A DNA stretch of 64,000 nucleotides from Pantoea trifolii (GCF_024506435.1 NZ_JANIET010000001.1:496001-560000), one strand, 5' to 3'; shown: positions 8,454-16,234, counted from the first letter of the stretch. The notes: generated by a model from the sequence alone, not told the origin. A program made the numbers and translations.

Positions 8454-9656
8454 ATGCCCGAGATAGCCAATCGATTAAAGAATGTCACCGTTTCTGCCTC
8501 TGTTGCTATGACCCAAAAGGCCCGCGATCTCGCCGCGCAGGGTATTGATGTGGTAGCACTTTCCACCGGTGAACCCGATTTCCCTACGCCACCTCACGCG
8601 ATTGAAGCCGCTTACGCCGCCGCGCGCGCCGGAGATACGCGCTATCCGCCTACCGACGGCACGCCAGCGCTGCGCAAGGCGATCCAGCTGAAGTTCAAAC
8701 GCGATAATCAGCTCGATTACGACGTCAGCCAGATCCTCACCGCCGGCGGCGCTAAGCAGATCATCTTTAACGCGATCCTCGCGACCATTAATCCGGGCGA
8801 TGAAGTGGTGATCCCAACGCCGTCGTGGATCAGCTATGCCGATATCGTCAAATTCGCCGGTGGCGTTCCGGTGGCGCTGCCGTGTGCGCAGGAGAACGGC
8901 TTCAAGCCGCTGCCTGTTGATTTAGACGCCGCCATCACCGACAAAACCAAATGGTTGCTGCTCAACTATCCGAGTAATCCCACTGGTTCGGTGGCGAGCA
9001 AAGCGGAGCTGCACGCGCTGGGCGAGGTGCTGTTGCGCCATCCGCAGGTGTGGATCATGACCGACGATATCTACGAGCACCTGATTTACGACGATGTGCG
9101 CTTTTATACGCTGGCGCAGGTTGAGCCGCGTCTCTATGACCGCGTGCTGACGGTGAACGGTGTGTCGAAAGCTTATTCCATGACCGGCTGGCGTTTGGGC
9201 TTCTGCGGCGGCCCGGCACCGTTGATCAAAGCAATGAGCAACGTGAATACGCAGAACAGCGGCGGCGTTTGCACCTTAACCCAGGCCGCGGCGGTGGCGG
9301 TGCTGGAAGGCCCGCAGGATCTGTTGCAGGAGCGCGCGCACATCTATCGTCAGCGCCGCGATTACGTGCTGGAGCGCTTGACGTCGATTGACGGCCTGCG
9401 CTGCCATAAACCGCAGGGCGCATTTTATCTGTTTGTGAATATCGCGGGCTACATTGGCAAAACCAGCGCCGGTGGCCGGTTGATCACCAATGATGCCGAT
9501 TTTGTGCTGGCGCTGATTGAGGAGCAGCACGTGGTGACGGTGCAGGGCGCGGCGTATGGCATGAGCCCGTTTATCCGCTTGTCGTATGCCACGAGCATGG
9601 AGCGGTTAGAGACGGGATGCGATCGTATAGCGGCGTTTTGTGGTGGTTGCGTTTGA
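8454..9656 (+). CDS. PLP-dependent aminotransferase, aspartate aminotransferase-like (class I/II)
   Basis: A 400-residue fold-type I aminotransferase resembling aspartate aminotransferases of the AAT-1-beta group. Key features are STGEPDFPTP near residue 37, NYPSNPTG (171-178) with the cofactor/substrate asparagine, TDDIYEHL (203-210), the PLP Schiff-base lysine in VSKAYSMTGWRLGF (Lys239), and FIRLSYA near the C-terminus for the substrate-carboxylate arginine. The ATG at 8454 follows AGGA at 8 bp; the in-frame ATG at 8427 and GTG at 8400 are less well placed. It is transcribed divergently from the Nac-like regulator and probably moves the amino group of an amino acid released by the neighbouring lactamase. 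Confidence 0.92.
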   Translation: MPEIANRLKNVTVSASVAMTQKARDLAAQGIDVVALSTGEPDFPTPPHAIEAAYAAARAGDTRYPPTDGTPALRKAIQLKFKRDNQLDYDVSQILTAGGAKQIIFNAILATINPGDEVVIPTPSWISYADIVKFAGGVPVALPCAQENGFKPLPVDLDAAITDKTKWLLLNYPSNPTGSVASKAELHALGEVLLRHPQVWIMTDDIYEHLIYDDVRFYTLAQVEPRLYDRVLTVNGVSKAYSMTGWRLGFCGGPAPLIKAMSNVNTQNSGGVCTLTQAAAVAVLEGPQDLLQERAHIYRQRRDYVLERLTSIDGLRCHKPQGAFYLFVNIAGYIGKTSAGGRLITNDADFVLALIEEQHVVTVQGAAYGMSPFIRLSYATSMERLETGCDRIAAFCGGCV

Positions 9657-9662
9657 TGTCCC

Positions 9663-9682
9663 GGTCGCCGTAAATGGCGACC
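9663..9682. repeat. Palindromic intergenic repeat, GGTCGCC type
   Basis: GGTCGCCGT-AA-ATGGCGACC, one mismatch from a perfect 9-bp-arm palindrome, in the short space between the convergent aminotransferase and pxpA-like genes. It starts 6 bp after the aminotransferase stop and is followed by CTAC, as in the composite copy at 14207-14257. Confidence 0.75.
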
Positions 9683-9694
9683 CTACAAAACTTA

Positions 9695-10465
9695 TTATTG
9701 CGCGATAACCTCTGCGGCCGGGGCGACCTGATGGCCGCAGGCTTCGATTTCGCTGCGCACAATGGTGGCGAGCGCCAGCGAACCTGGCGTGTCGCTGTGA
9801 ACCAGAATCGAGCGCGCACGCACCGCAATCTCTTCACCTTCAATCGTCGTTACCGTGCCATGCTGCAAAAACTGGCGCACGCGGGCGCGCAACGCGGCTT
9901 CCTCTTTGATCACCGCACCGGCAATGCCGCGCGGCACTAAACGGCCTTGTGCGTCATAGGCACGATCCGCCAGAAACAGCGTCAGCGTCTTCAGGCCAGC
10001 GGCCTGCGCGGCGGCTTCGATGATGGTATCGGGCTGGGCGAAGATGATCAGATCGCTATTGATGCGCACCACCAATTCCATCACCTGTTGCGCCAGCGCG
10101 GCATCGCGGTTGACGATGTTGCCCATCGCAGCGTGGAAACTGAAGTGGCAAACATAGGTGCCTTCCGCGCGGGCAATCGCCGTGAGCGCGCCGAGCTGAT
10201 AGGCCACTTGCTGGCAAATCTCTTCGGCGCTAAACGGCAGTTCGCGGCGGCCAAAACCCTGACGATCCGGCAAGCCAGGATGCGCACCAATCCCCACGCC
10301 ATGTGCCTTCGCCAGCCGCACCATGTTGCTCATGATCGCTGGATCGCCGGCGTGGAAACCGCAGGCGATATTAGCCGATGACACCACTTTCATCAGCGCG
10401 GCGTCATCGCACAGCTGGTACACGCCAAAGCCTTCACCCATATCGGAATTCACATCTATCTTCAT
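9695..10465 (-). CDS. pxpA: LamB/YcsF-family protein, PxpA-like 5-oxoprolinase subunit (divergent)
   Basis: A 256-residue protein of the PxpA family, which with PxpB and PxpC opens 5-oxoproline to glutamate using ATP. The N-terminus has the family signature (MKIDVNSDMGEGFG, SSANIACGFHAGDP, IGAHPGLPDRQGFGRR). The usual HVKPHGALYN motif is replaced by CHFSFHAAMGN (residues 106-116): the histidines remain, but the Lys, Pro, Gly and Tyr are lost. The late HGD motif reads HSD. This suggests a different lactam or cyclic amide substrate, or an altered mechanism. AAGGAAC precedes the ATG by 7 bp. It is the last gene of the SBP-pxpB-pxpC-pxpA operon, 19 bp after pxpC. Confidence 0.85.
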   Translation of the reverse strand: MKIDVNSDMGEGFGVYQLCDDAALMKVVSSANIACGFHAGDPAIMSNMVRLAKAHGVGIGAHPGLPDRQGFGRRELPFSAEEICQQVAYQLGALTAIARAEGTYVCHFSFHAAMGNIVNRDAALAQQVMELVVRINSDLIIFAQPDTIIEAAAQAAGLKTLTLFLADRAYDAQGRLVPRGIAGAVIKEEAALRARVRQFLQHGTVTTIEGEEIAVRARSILVHSDTPGSLALATIVRSEIEACGHQVAPAAEVIAQ

Positions 10466-10484
10466 GTCTGGTTCCTTGTGCGGA

Positions 10485-11471
10485 TTAAACGGTAAGCGCT
10501 TTACGCAGTGGCTGGCAGCTAAGGCGCAGGCGGCTCAGCCAGCGCGTGACTTCCTGTTCGATGGCGATCGCTTCGCGCACATCACATTGGATCAGCTGGA
10601 TCGACTGGCCCGGCAGCACTTGCCCCAGCCGCCACAGATCCTGCTCGATCACGCCCGCGATCTTCGGATAGCCGCCAGCGGTGTTGGCATCGCTCAGCTG
10701 GATGATCGGTTCGCCGCCCGGCGGCACCTGCACAATGCCGGGGATTAGCCCGTACGATCGCATCTCAACGGTCTCTGACGGGAAGATCGGATCGCCTGAA
10801 AGCCGATAGCCGGTACGATTGCTTTGATTCGATACCTGCCACGACTGCTGCCAGAAACGCGCGGCATCGGCGGCAAACAGCGGGTATTCGCCGGAGGGAA
10901 TGGCACGCAGCTGGATGTCTCCGGCGCTGTTGCGGGGAAAACAGGCGTGTAATGCGCTGTCTGGCGGTTCGATGCCGATGCCGCTGTGGGGAAGTGCCGG
11001 GCTGCAACTGTCGCCGAGCGCCAGCCGATCACCACGCTGTAGCGGACGTCCTTCAACGCCGCCGAAGCCGCCGCGCAGCGCGGTACTGCGCGAGCCGAGC
11101 ACCAGCGGCACATCGATGCCGCCCGCAATGCACACATAGCCACGCGCGCCGCTGCGTGGATAACGCAGTTCCAGCACTTGCCCGGCCCGCACGCTGCAGC
11201 CCCACCACGGCGGCAGCGGCGTGCCATCCAGCGTGGCGCGGCAATCGGCACCGGTCACCGCGATGCTGCTTTTTTGCAAAAAACGCAGGCGAAACGGAAA
11301 CAGCTGCACTTCAATCGCCGCTGCATTTTCGTCGTTGCCGAGCAGAAGATTACCAGCACGCAGCGCCAGCGGATCCATCGCGCCGCTCACCGACACCCCC
11401 ATGTGGCGATAATTGAAGCGACCTAAATCCTGCACCGTGTTCAGCGCACCGCTCTGTTCGATCTCAATCAC
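10485..11471 (-). CDS. pxpC: Biotin-dependent carboxyltransferase family protein, PxpC-like 5-oxoprolinase subunit
   Basis: A 328-residue protein of the KipA/PxpC family (allophanate hydrolase subunit 2 type). Family landmarks are GALNTVQDLGRFNYRHMGVSVSGAMD at the N-terminus, GYVCIAGGIDVP in the centre, and PGGEPIIQLSDANTAGGYPKIA near residue 255. It partners with PxpB and PxpA in ATP-dependent lactam opening. The start codon is GTG at 11471 and overlaps the TGA of pxpB, a sign of coupled translation. Confidence 0.9.
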   Translation of the reverse strand: MIEIEQSGALNTVQDLGRFNYRHMGVSVSGAMDPLALRAGNLLLGNDENAAAIEVQLFPFRLRFLQKSSIAVTGADCRATLDGTPLPPWWGCSVRAGQVLELRYPRSGARGYVCIAGGIDVPLVLGSRSTALRGGFGGVEGRPLQRGDRLALGDSCSPALPHSGIGIEPPDSALHACFPRNSAGDIQLRAIPSGEYPLFAADAARFWQQSWQVSNQSNRTGYRLSGDPIFPSETVEMRSYGLIPGIVQVPPGGEPIIQLSDANTAGGYPKIAGVIEQDLWRLGQVLPGQSIQLIQCDVREAIAIEQEVTRWLSRLRLSCQPLRKALTV

Positions 11472-12178
11472 AGCTCAATCCTCTGCGGCAGAAAACGGAT
11501 GCGATCGCCCGGTGCCATCAGCGCGGGCGATGCGGCCAGCGGATCAAATACCGCCAGCTCGGCAAAACCAATCGCGTTCCAGCCGTTCGGGCCGGTCAGC
11601 GCCGAGACGCCCGCCTGCGCGCCGCCGATGGTGACGGTGCCTTTCAGCATGCTGAGCGACGGCACTTTCTTGCGCGGCGTTGCGAGTAGCGGATCCAACC
11701 CATGCAGATAACCGAAGCCCGGCGCGCTGCCCAGCGCAAATACGGTGTATTCACTTTGATGATGCAGGCGCACCACGTCGCGCGGGCTTAAGCCGGTATG
11801 GCGACAGACCGCCTCGAGATCGGTGGCGTGTTCACCACCGTAATGCACCGGGATTTCAATCAGTTTGCCCTGCGGACTGATCGCCTGCGCCTGATCCCAG
11901 GCAGCATGCAGCTGCATGCGCACGGCGTTTTCATCGGCTGGGATATGGCGGAACAGCACCAGCAGATTGGTGACGCCGGGGATCAGCGCTTCAATGGCTT
12001 CGTCGGCATGCAGCAGGCGCGCCAGCGACCAGATGCGCCGCTGCGCCGGGAGATCGAAACCGCCCGGCGCTTCCACCAACCACGCGCGTGCGCCGATGGT
12101 GGAGAGCTTAATATCAGAGGAGCAAGCCAGCGCGGGGGCGCTGGCGGGCGGGAGTGCAGAGTGCGACTTCACGGGCAT
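11468..12178 (-). CDS. pxpB: 5-oxoprolinase subunit PxpB-like (KipI family)
   Basis: A 236-residue protein of the KipI/PxpB family (allophanate hydrolase subunit 1 type). It has IEIPVHYGGEHATDLEAV, FALGSAPGFGYLHGLD and LPSLSMLKGTVTIGGAQAG-like segments in which glycines and the carboxyl-binding loop are conserved. It begins 2 bp after the stop of the binding-protein gene and overlaps pxpC, so the four genes are one transcript. About 25 residues at the N-terminus look unstructured (Pro/Ala/Ser-rich) and do not match the family, so the true start could be further in. Confidence 0.88.
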   Translation of the reverse strand: MPVKSHSALPPASAPALACSSDIKLSTIGARAWLVEAPGGFDLPAQRRIWSLARLLHADEAIEALIPGVTNLLVLFRHIPADENAVRMQLHAAWDQAQAISPQGKLIEIPVHYGGEHATDLEAVCRHTGLSPRDVVRLHHQSEYTVFALGSAPGFGYLHGLDPLLATPRKKVPSLSMLKGTVTIGGAQAGVSALTGPNGWNAIGFAELAVFDPLAASPALMAPGDRIRFLPQRIEL

Positions 12179-12180
12179 GG

Positions 12181-13020
12181 TTATTCCAGCGGTTCAAATT
12201 TCAGACTGGAGAGCGGCTGTACGCGCTCTTCGCGCACCATTTTGTATTCGGTGTTGGGCCCAATCCATGTATCCCAGATTTTGTCGATGGTGCCGTCATC
12301 GTCCATCGCCTTCAGGCTGCTGTTGACGCTGGCCAGCAGTGCCGGTTCATCACGCTTCATGCCAACACCAATCGGCTCCAGCGCCATCGGCTCTTTGATC
12401 ATCGCCAGATTGATGCCGTCTTTTTTCGCCTGCGAAATGGTTTTGATGCCGGTCATGGTGTTGGTGACGAAGCCGACCGATTTGTTCTGCTCCAGTGCGA
12501 GGAATGCGGAGGCCGAATCCTGGAAGGTCACCGCTTTGCCGCCTTTAATGTGGATCGACTGTTCAGAGGTGGTGCCTTTGGTAGCGCTGATGCGTTTGCC
12601 CTGGAAATAGCTCAGCGGCTTATCGGCCAATGGTGCTTTCACCAGCAGCATCTCTTTGGCGACGTAATAGGGATCGCTGAACTGAATCTGGTTGCCGCGG
12701 GTTTTGGTATAGGCAAGGTTAGCGATCAGCACGTCGGCGCGGCCAGTGGCAATCACCGCAATACGCGCTTCCACCGAGGTGGGCACCAGTGTCAGTTTGA
12801 CGTTCATCTGCTTCGCCAGCGCGTTGCACAGATCGATATCCATGCCCGCCAGCTGACGCGTTTTCGGATCCGGGGAAGAGAAGGGCGGCACGTCCGAATA
12901 GACCGCACACTTCAGCTCGCCGCTGGATTTGATGTTCGCCATCATGTCTGCATGAGCAGCCGAAATAGCCAGCAGCGGCAGCAGTGCCAGCCCGATGGTG
13001 GTACGTCTTTTCATGGTCAT
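12181..13020 (-). CDS. Polar amino acid ABC transporter, periplasmic substrate-binding protein
   Basis: A 279-residue extracellular solute-binding protein family 3 member. It has a signal peptide (MTMKRRTTIG, hydrophobic core, AHA cleavage near residue 24) and the family pattern GELKCAVYSDVPPFSS, GMDIDLCNALAKQM, ARIAVIATGRADVLIANLAYTKTR and SDPYYVAKE. The start at 13020 follows GAGGAAG. It is the first gene of the pxpBCA operon. Its permease and ATPase partners are almost certainly those at 3427-5630, in another operon. The linkage to PxpABC suggests that it binds 5-oxoproline or another cyclic amide. Confidence 0.92.
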   Translation of the reverse strand: MTMKRRTTIGLALLPLLAISAAHADMMANIKSSGELKCAVYSDVPPFSSPDPKTRQLAGMDIDLCNALAKQMNVKLTLVPTSVEARIAVIATGRADVLIANLAYTKTRGNQIQFSDPYYVAKEMLLVKAPLADKPLSYFQGKRISATKGTTSEQSIHIKGGKAVTFQDSASAFLALEQNKSVGFVTNTMTGIKTISQAKKDGINLAMIKEPMALEPIGVGMKRDEPALLASVNSSLKAMDDDGTIDKIWDTWIGPNTEYKMVREERVQPLSSLKFEPLE

Positions 13021-13166
13021 GTGAACTTCCTCAATGATGAATACCACGGCGTCACCGGGACGGAGCGCCTGATTTCTCGCTTTTCTGGACTATATCGGCT
13101 TTGTTTTCAGACGAAAAAGAGGGAAACCCTGTCGTGCAATAGCAAAAAAATATGGCTAAGCGGCGC

Positions 13167-13181
13167 ATAAGTTCTTTCTAT
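13167..13181. promoter_or_regulatory. Candidate Nac-type site upstream of the binding protein-pxpBCA operon
   Basis: ATAAG-TTCTTT-CTAT fits ATA-N9-TAT but only one arm keeps the ATAAG extension. It lies about 150 bp before the binding-protein start codon and about 110 bp before the divergent EamA gene, so it could serve either. It is the third such site in this cluster. Confidence 0.4.
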
Positions 13182-13290
13182 TCGGGCAGAGCAAAAAAGT
13201 GTTATCCAGCGCACACTTTTCTCGCCAGGCTGGTCGCATATCCTCTCGGCAGTCCCGCCGATTGCATGTGGTAGAGAGAAGTGAAAAAGC

Positions 13291-14211
13291 ATGAATGCCC
13301 GATTAGGCGTGTTATTGAAGATAGTGGCCGCGCTGTGCGCCACCTTGATGCTGGCGTGTGTGAAGGGATTGAACGGCGCCATTCCCACTGGCGAAGTGAT
13401 ATTTTTCCGCAGTTTTATCGCGCTGTTTCCGCTGCTGATTTGGCTGAAAATGCAGGGCAACGTGCTGGAAAATCTCAAGACGCGTAACCTGTTTGGTCAC
13501 TTCATTCGTGGCTTCTCCGGTACCGGCGGCATGTATTTTAACTATCTGGCGCTGGTGTATATCTCACTCGCTGATGCGACGGCGTTAAGCTATGCCGCGC
13601 CGCTGTTTACCGTGATTCTGGCGGCAATGCTGTTGAAAGAGCGGGTGCGGGTTTCGCGCTGGATCGCGGTGGTGGTGGGATTATCCGGCATTCTGATCAT
13701 GCTCTCTTCCAGCCTGAGCGCCAGCGGCGCGCTGTTTTCTCAGGGTGCCAGCAACGCGACGGCGAGCCTTGGCGTGGCATTTGCGCTGATTGCGGCGCTG
13801 TGTTCCGCGACCTCTAACGTACAAATTCGCTTTCTCAACGGCATCGAAAAGCCGGGCGCGATTGTGTTCTATTTCTCTGTAATGACGACCCTTATTGGCC
13901 TGGCGACGGCGCTGTTTGGCTGGAGCAAACCGAGCGCGTTACAGCTGTTGTTGCTGGTGGGCTGCGGCCTGTTTGGCGGTCTGGCACAGATTCTGGTGAC
14001 GCTTAGCCTGCGTTACGCCGATGCCTCACTGCTGGCACCGTTCGATTACACCACGCTGGTGTGGTCGATGCTGATTGGCTATCTGTTCCTGAACAGCCTG
14101 CCGGGCAGCACCACCTTGCTGGGCGCATCGATTGTGGCGCTGGCCGGGATATTTGCGGTGTGGCGTGAGAATCGCCAGCGCAAGCTGGCGATGGTGAGTA
14201 GCACGCCGTAG
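13291..14211 (+). CDS. EamA-family (DMT superfamily) transporter
   Basis: A 306-residue inner-membrane protein with about ten hydrophobic segments in two EamA repeats. The first repeat ends near LLKERVRVSRWIAVVVGLSGI, the second near LFLNSLPGSTTLLGASIVALAGI. Proteins of this family export amino acids, metabolites or drugs. It is divergent from the binding-protein operon and could balance the cluster by exporting a surplus product. The TAG stop codon lies inside a palindromic repeat (14207-14257), so the last residues Thr-Pro may derive from repeat insertion. Confidence 0.9.
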   Translation: MNARLGVLLKIVAALCATLMLACVKGLNGAIPTGEVIFFRSFIALFPLLIWLKMQGNVLENLKTRNLFGHFIRGFSGTGGMYFNYLALVYISLADATALSYAAPLFTVILAAMLLKERVRVSRWIAVVVGLSGILIMLSSSLSASGALFSQGASNATASLGVAFALIAALCSATSNVQIRFLNGIEKPGAIVFYFSVMTTLIGLATALFGWSKPSALQLLLLVGCGLFGGLAQILVTLSLRYADASLLAPFDYTTLVWSMLIGYLFLNSLPGSTTLLGASIVALAGIFAVWRENRQRKLAMVSSTP

Positions 14212-14257
14212 GGTTGCCATTAATGGCGACCTGGTGCGCATAAATACGCACCCTACG
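14207..14257. repeat. Composite palindromic repeat with two hairpins and CGTAGGG/CCCTACG ends
   Basis: A 51-bp element bounded by inverted CGTAGGG and CCCTACG. Inside are two hairpins: TTGCCATTAATGGCGA, related to the GGTCGCCAT repeats elsewhere in the window, and GGTGCGCATAAATACGCACC. It lies between two convergent genes and supplies the TAG stop codon of the EamA gene. It is likely the full-length form of the family of which the other copies are half units. Confidence 0.8.
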
Positions 14258-14268
14258 ACGGCAAAAGA

Positions 14269-14964
14269 TTAGCGGAATACATCATCAATGATTTCAACCT
14301 GCTTGGTGCGCAGCGTCTCATCCAGCCAGCCACGTTCCAGCGCGCCGGTTTTCGCCAGTTCGAAGTTGTGTTCATCAACAATGAGATACGCCTGCGCCGC
14401 TTCGAGAATGCGCGCGGCATCCTGACGTGGAATCACAATCACACCATCCGCATCACCCAGCACGATATCACCCGGCGAAACGTGAATTTTGCCGCAGGCA
14501 ATCGGCACGTTGATCTCGCCGGGACCGTCTTTGAACGGGCCACCCGGCGTGTGACCGGCGGCGTAGATGGGGAAGTCCATGCGTGACAGCCCTTCGATGT
14601 CGCGGACCGGTCCGTCCAGCACAATGCCTTCCATACCACGCTGTCTGGCATAGGTCGCCATCACTTCACCCATCAGCGACTGGCTGCGATCGCCTTCGTT
14701 CGACAGAATAATCACATCGTTTCGACCTGCCATATCCAGCGCTTTATGCAGCATCAGGTTGTCACCGGAACGCGCTTTAACTGTCACTGCCAGGCCACAC
14801 ATGATCGGTTGGCGCGGCGCGGTTTTCAGGCTGATCTCTGCCGACAAAGCGGGCAAGCGGCTCATGCAATCCGCTACCACTGCGGCCGGTAATCGGCGAA
14901 AGGCTTCCAGCAGCGGTTCGGCATCGGCGGGACGGCGTAAATAGATTCGGTTTCCTGCGCTCAT
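14269..14964 (-). CDS. RraA-family protein (RraA-like / HMG aldolase-type)
   Basis: A 231-residue protein of the RraA/dimethylmenaquinone-methyltransferase-like fold. The family's conserved core is seen in DNLMLHKALDMAGRNDVIILSNEGD, GIVLDGPVRDIEGL, FPIYAAGHTPGGP and VSPGDIVLGDADGVIVIP. The acidic D and R in DGPVRD correspond to the divalent-metal site of class II 4-hydroxy-4-methyl-2-oxoglutarate aldolases. Enzymatic RraA-like proteins cleave oxo-acid aldols, while true RraA inhibits RNase E; the catabolic context favours an enzyme. It is convergent with the EamA gene and stands alone. Confidence 0.88.
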   Translation of the reverse strand: MSAGNRIYLRRPADAEPLLEAFRRLPAAVVADCMSRLPALSAEISLKTAPRQPIMCGLAVTVKARSGDNLMLHKALDMAGRNDVIILSNEGDRSQSLMGEVMATYARQRGMEGIVLDGPVRDIEGLSRMDFPIYAAGHTPGGPFKDGPGEINVPIACGKIHVSPGDIVLGDADGVIVIPRQDAARILEAAQAYLIVDEHNFELAKTGALERGWLDETLRTKQVEIIDDVFR

Positions 14965-15371
14965 GGTTATTTTCCTGTAGGGAGTGATTTAATTAATCGA
15001 ATCGTGTTTCTGAATAAATAATTAAATATGAAAGTAAGTGATTTTATTTTTCGTTTTGAACAGTCATTACTTCAATGATTAGGGCGTTAGGCTAACAAGC
15101 TGAATCAGCAGGTTATTACTGGGATGAGATTAAGCTTACGCGATTGCGCAGGTGTTGCGTATGGGATGTTACGGCTAACCGAGACAGGATCACGAATTAA
15201 TATGTAAAATAGATTTAACTCACTGATAATTAATTTTATTGGATTTTATTATGGGGGAATAGATTAAAAGTATTAGCTAGGGATAAATAAATTGGTATCG
15301 ATCAATGCTGAATAATCAACGTGTAGGGAAGGAAAGGAGGCAGTGGTTGAGATTAGCAAACGCAGAAAAGC
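14965..15371. other. AT-rich intergenic region between the RraA-like gene and tRNA-Phe
   Basis: About 400 bp with no gene that I can support. It is visibly richer in A and T than its surroundings. The short open frame at 15305-15496 runs through the tRNA gene and is spurious. This is the boundary between the accessory region and the conserved block, next to a tRNA gene of a kind often used for integration, but I see no second copy of the tRNA 3' end in the window. Confidence 0.6.
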
Positions 15372-15398
15372 AAAAACCCAGCCATAAGCTGGGTTTTC
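15372..15398 (-). terminator. Rho-independent terminator of tRNA-Phe
   Basis: A strong hairpin AAAACCCAGC-CATAA-GCTGGGTTTT directly downstream of the tRNA on the minus strand, followed there by a run of T. Confidence 0.9.
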
Positions 15399-15405
15399 AG
15401 AATGT

Positions 15406-15481
15406 TGGTGCCCGGACGCGGAATCGAACCACGGACACGGGGATTTTCAATCCCCTGCTCTACCGACTGAGCTATCCGGGC
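15406..15481 (-). tRNA. pheU: tRNA-Phe (anticodon GAA)
   Basis: A 76-nt tRNA on the minus strand. It has a 7-bp acceptor stem starting GCCCGGA, the D-loop segment AGCTCAGTCGGTAGAGC, the anticodon loop TTGAAAA with anticodon GAA flanked by GGGGA/TCCCC, the T-loop GTTCGATTC, and an encoded CCA end. Position beside yjdC and dsbD matches E. coli pheU. A strong promoter lies just upstream and a terminator just downstream, so it is a single-gene transcript. Confidence 0.97.
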
Positions 15482-15491
15482 AACGGGGCGC

Positions 15492-15520
15492 ATTAAACCC
15501 TAATGGCTTATCGTCGTCAA
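15492..15520 (-). promoter_or_regulatory. Sigma-70 promoter of tRNA-Phe
   Basis: On the minus strand a -35 TTGACG (15520-15515) and a -10 TTTAAT (15497-15492) are separated by exactly 17 bp. The GC-rich stretch GCGCCCC after the -10 is the discriminator type of stable-RNA promoters under stringent control. Confidence 0.8.
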
Positions 15521-15589
15521 CGGCTTTCGTCAAAAAAGCGCTGCAATCGTGATTGATTGCTTGCTTTTCAGACAAGATGGATAAAAAGG

Positions 15590-16168
15590 CTACGCCAGCG
15601 CACCATTTTTGCGGCACAGCGCGATGCCGAGTACATCTTCCGCCAGGCGGCGCGCCGTCGCCACATCCTGTACGTTACGTTTCACCAGCAGTTTGCTCAG
15701 GCAACCTTCCAGAATCAGCTCCATCTGATCGGCCACCATGGTGGGATTATCCAGCGCTAAATCGACCAGAATTTCATGGGTGAATTGCCAGGAACTGCGC
15801 TTTTGCTGTTCTGCTAACTGATGCACCGGCTGATCGGGTTGCGGATAGAAACTGCAGGCGGCGATAAACAGGCAGCCGGGAAAGCGGCCTTTGCTGACGT
15901 GTTCACTCAGCACTTCGTAGCGGGCTAACAGCTTTTGTTCCGCGCTGAGATGTTCATTGAGCTGCACCTGGCGACGCCAGCTGTCAATCTGCTGGCCGTG
16001 ATAGCGCAGTGCGTCGTACAGCAAGGCATCACGATCGGGCCAGAAACGCGTCAGCTGTTCGGCTTCAAGACCGGTTTCGCCAGCCAGTTGGCTCAGGGAA
16101 GTGGTGGCGGCCAGACCGCTCTGTTCGAGCACATTCAACGCATGCTCGAGTATTTGTTCACGTTGCAA
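15590..16168 (-). CDS. yjdC: TetR-family transcriptional regulator YjdC
   Basis: A 192-residue TetR-type regulator whose sequence aligns along its whole length with E. coli YjdC: LTRFWPDRDALLYDALRYHGQQID, LSAEQKLLARYEVLSEHV, FPGCLFIAACSFYPQP, DQMELILEGCLSKLLV. The helix-turn-helix is in the first 45 residues. The start is a TTG at 16168 preceded by GGAGAGTCAC. It lies 66 bp downstream of dsbD on the same strand, as in E. coli. Its target and ligand are not known to me. Confidence 0.92.
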   Translation of the reverse strand: MQREQILEHALNVLEQSGLAATTSLSQLAGETGLEAEQLTRFWPDRDALLYDALRYHGQQIDSWRRQVQLNEHLSAEQKLLARYEVLSEHVSKGRFPGCLFIAACSFYPQPDQPVHQLAEQQKRSSWQFTHEILVDLALDNPTMVADQMELILEGCLSKLLVKRNVQDVATARRLAEDVLGIALCRKNGALA

Positions 16169-16234
16169 GTGACTCTCCTCTGGAATGCGGGCCCGCTCGC
16201 GGACGCGCGGGCAGTGTTCTGCTGACAGTGTCGT

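Noticed and set aside
13021..13290. Sigma-54 promoter for the binding protein-pxpBCA operon
   Set aside because: I looked for GG-N10-GC with TGGCAC/TTGC elements on the minus strand and found no acceptable match; Nac acts with sigma-70, so none is required.
15305..15496. Plus-strand frame across the tRNA-Phe gene
   Set aside because: It is read through the terminator and tRNA in antisense.
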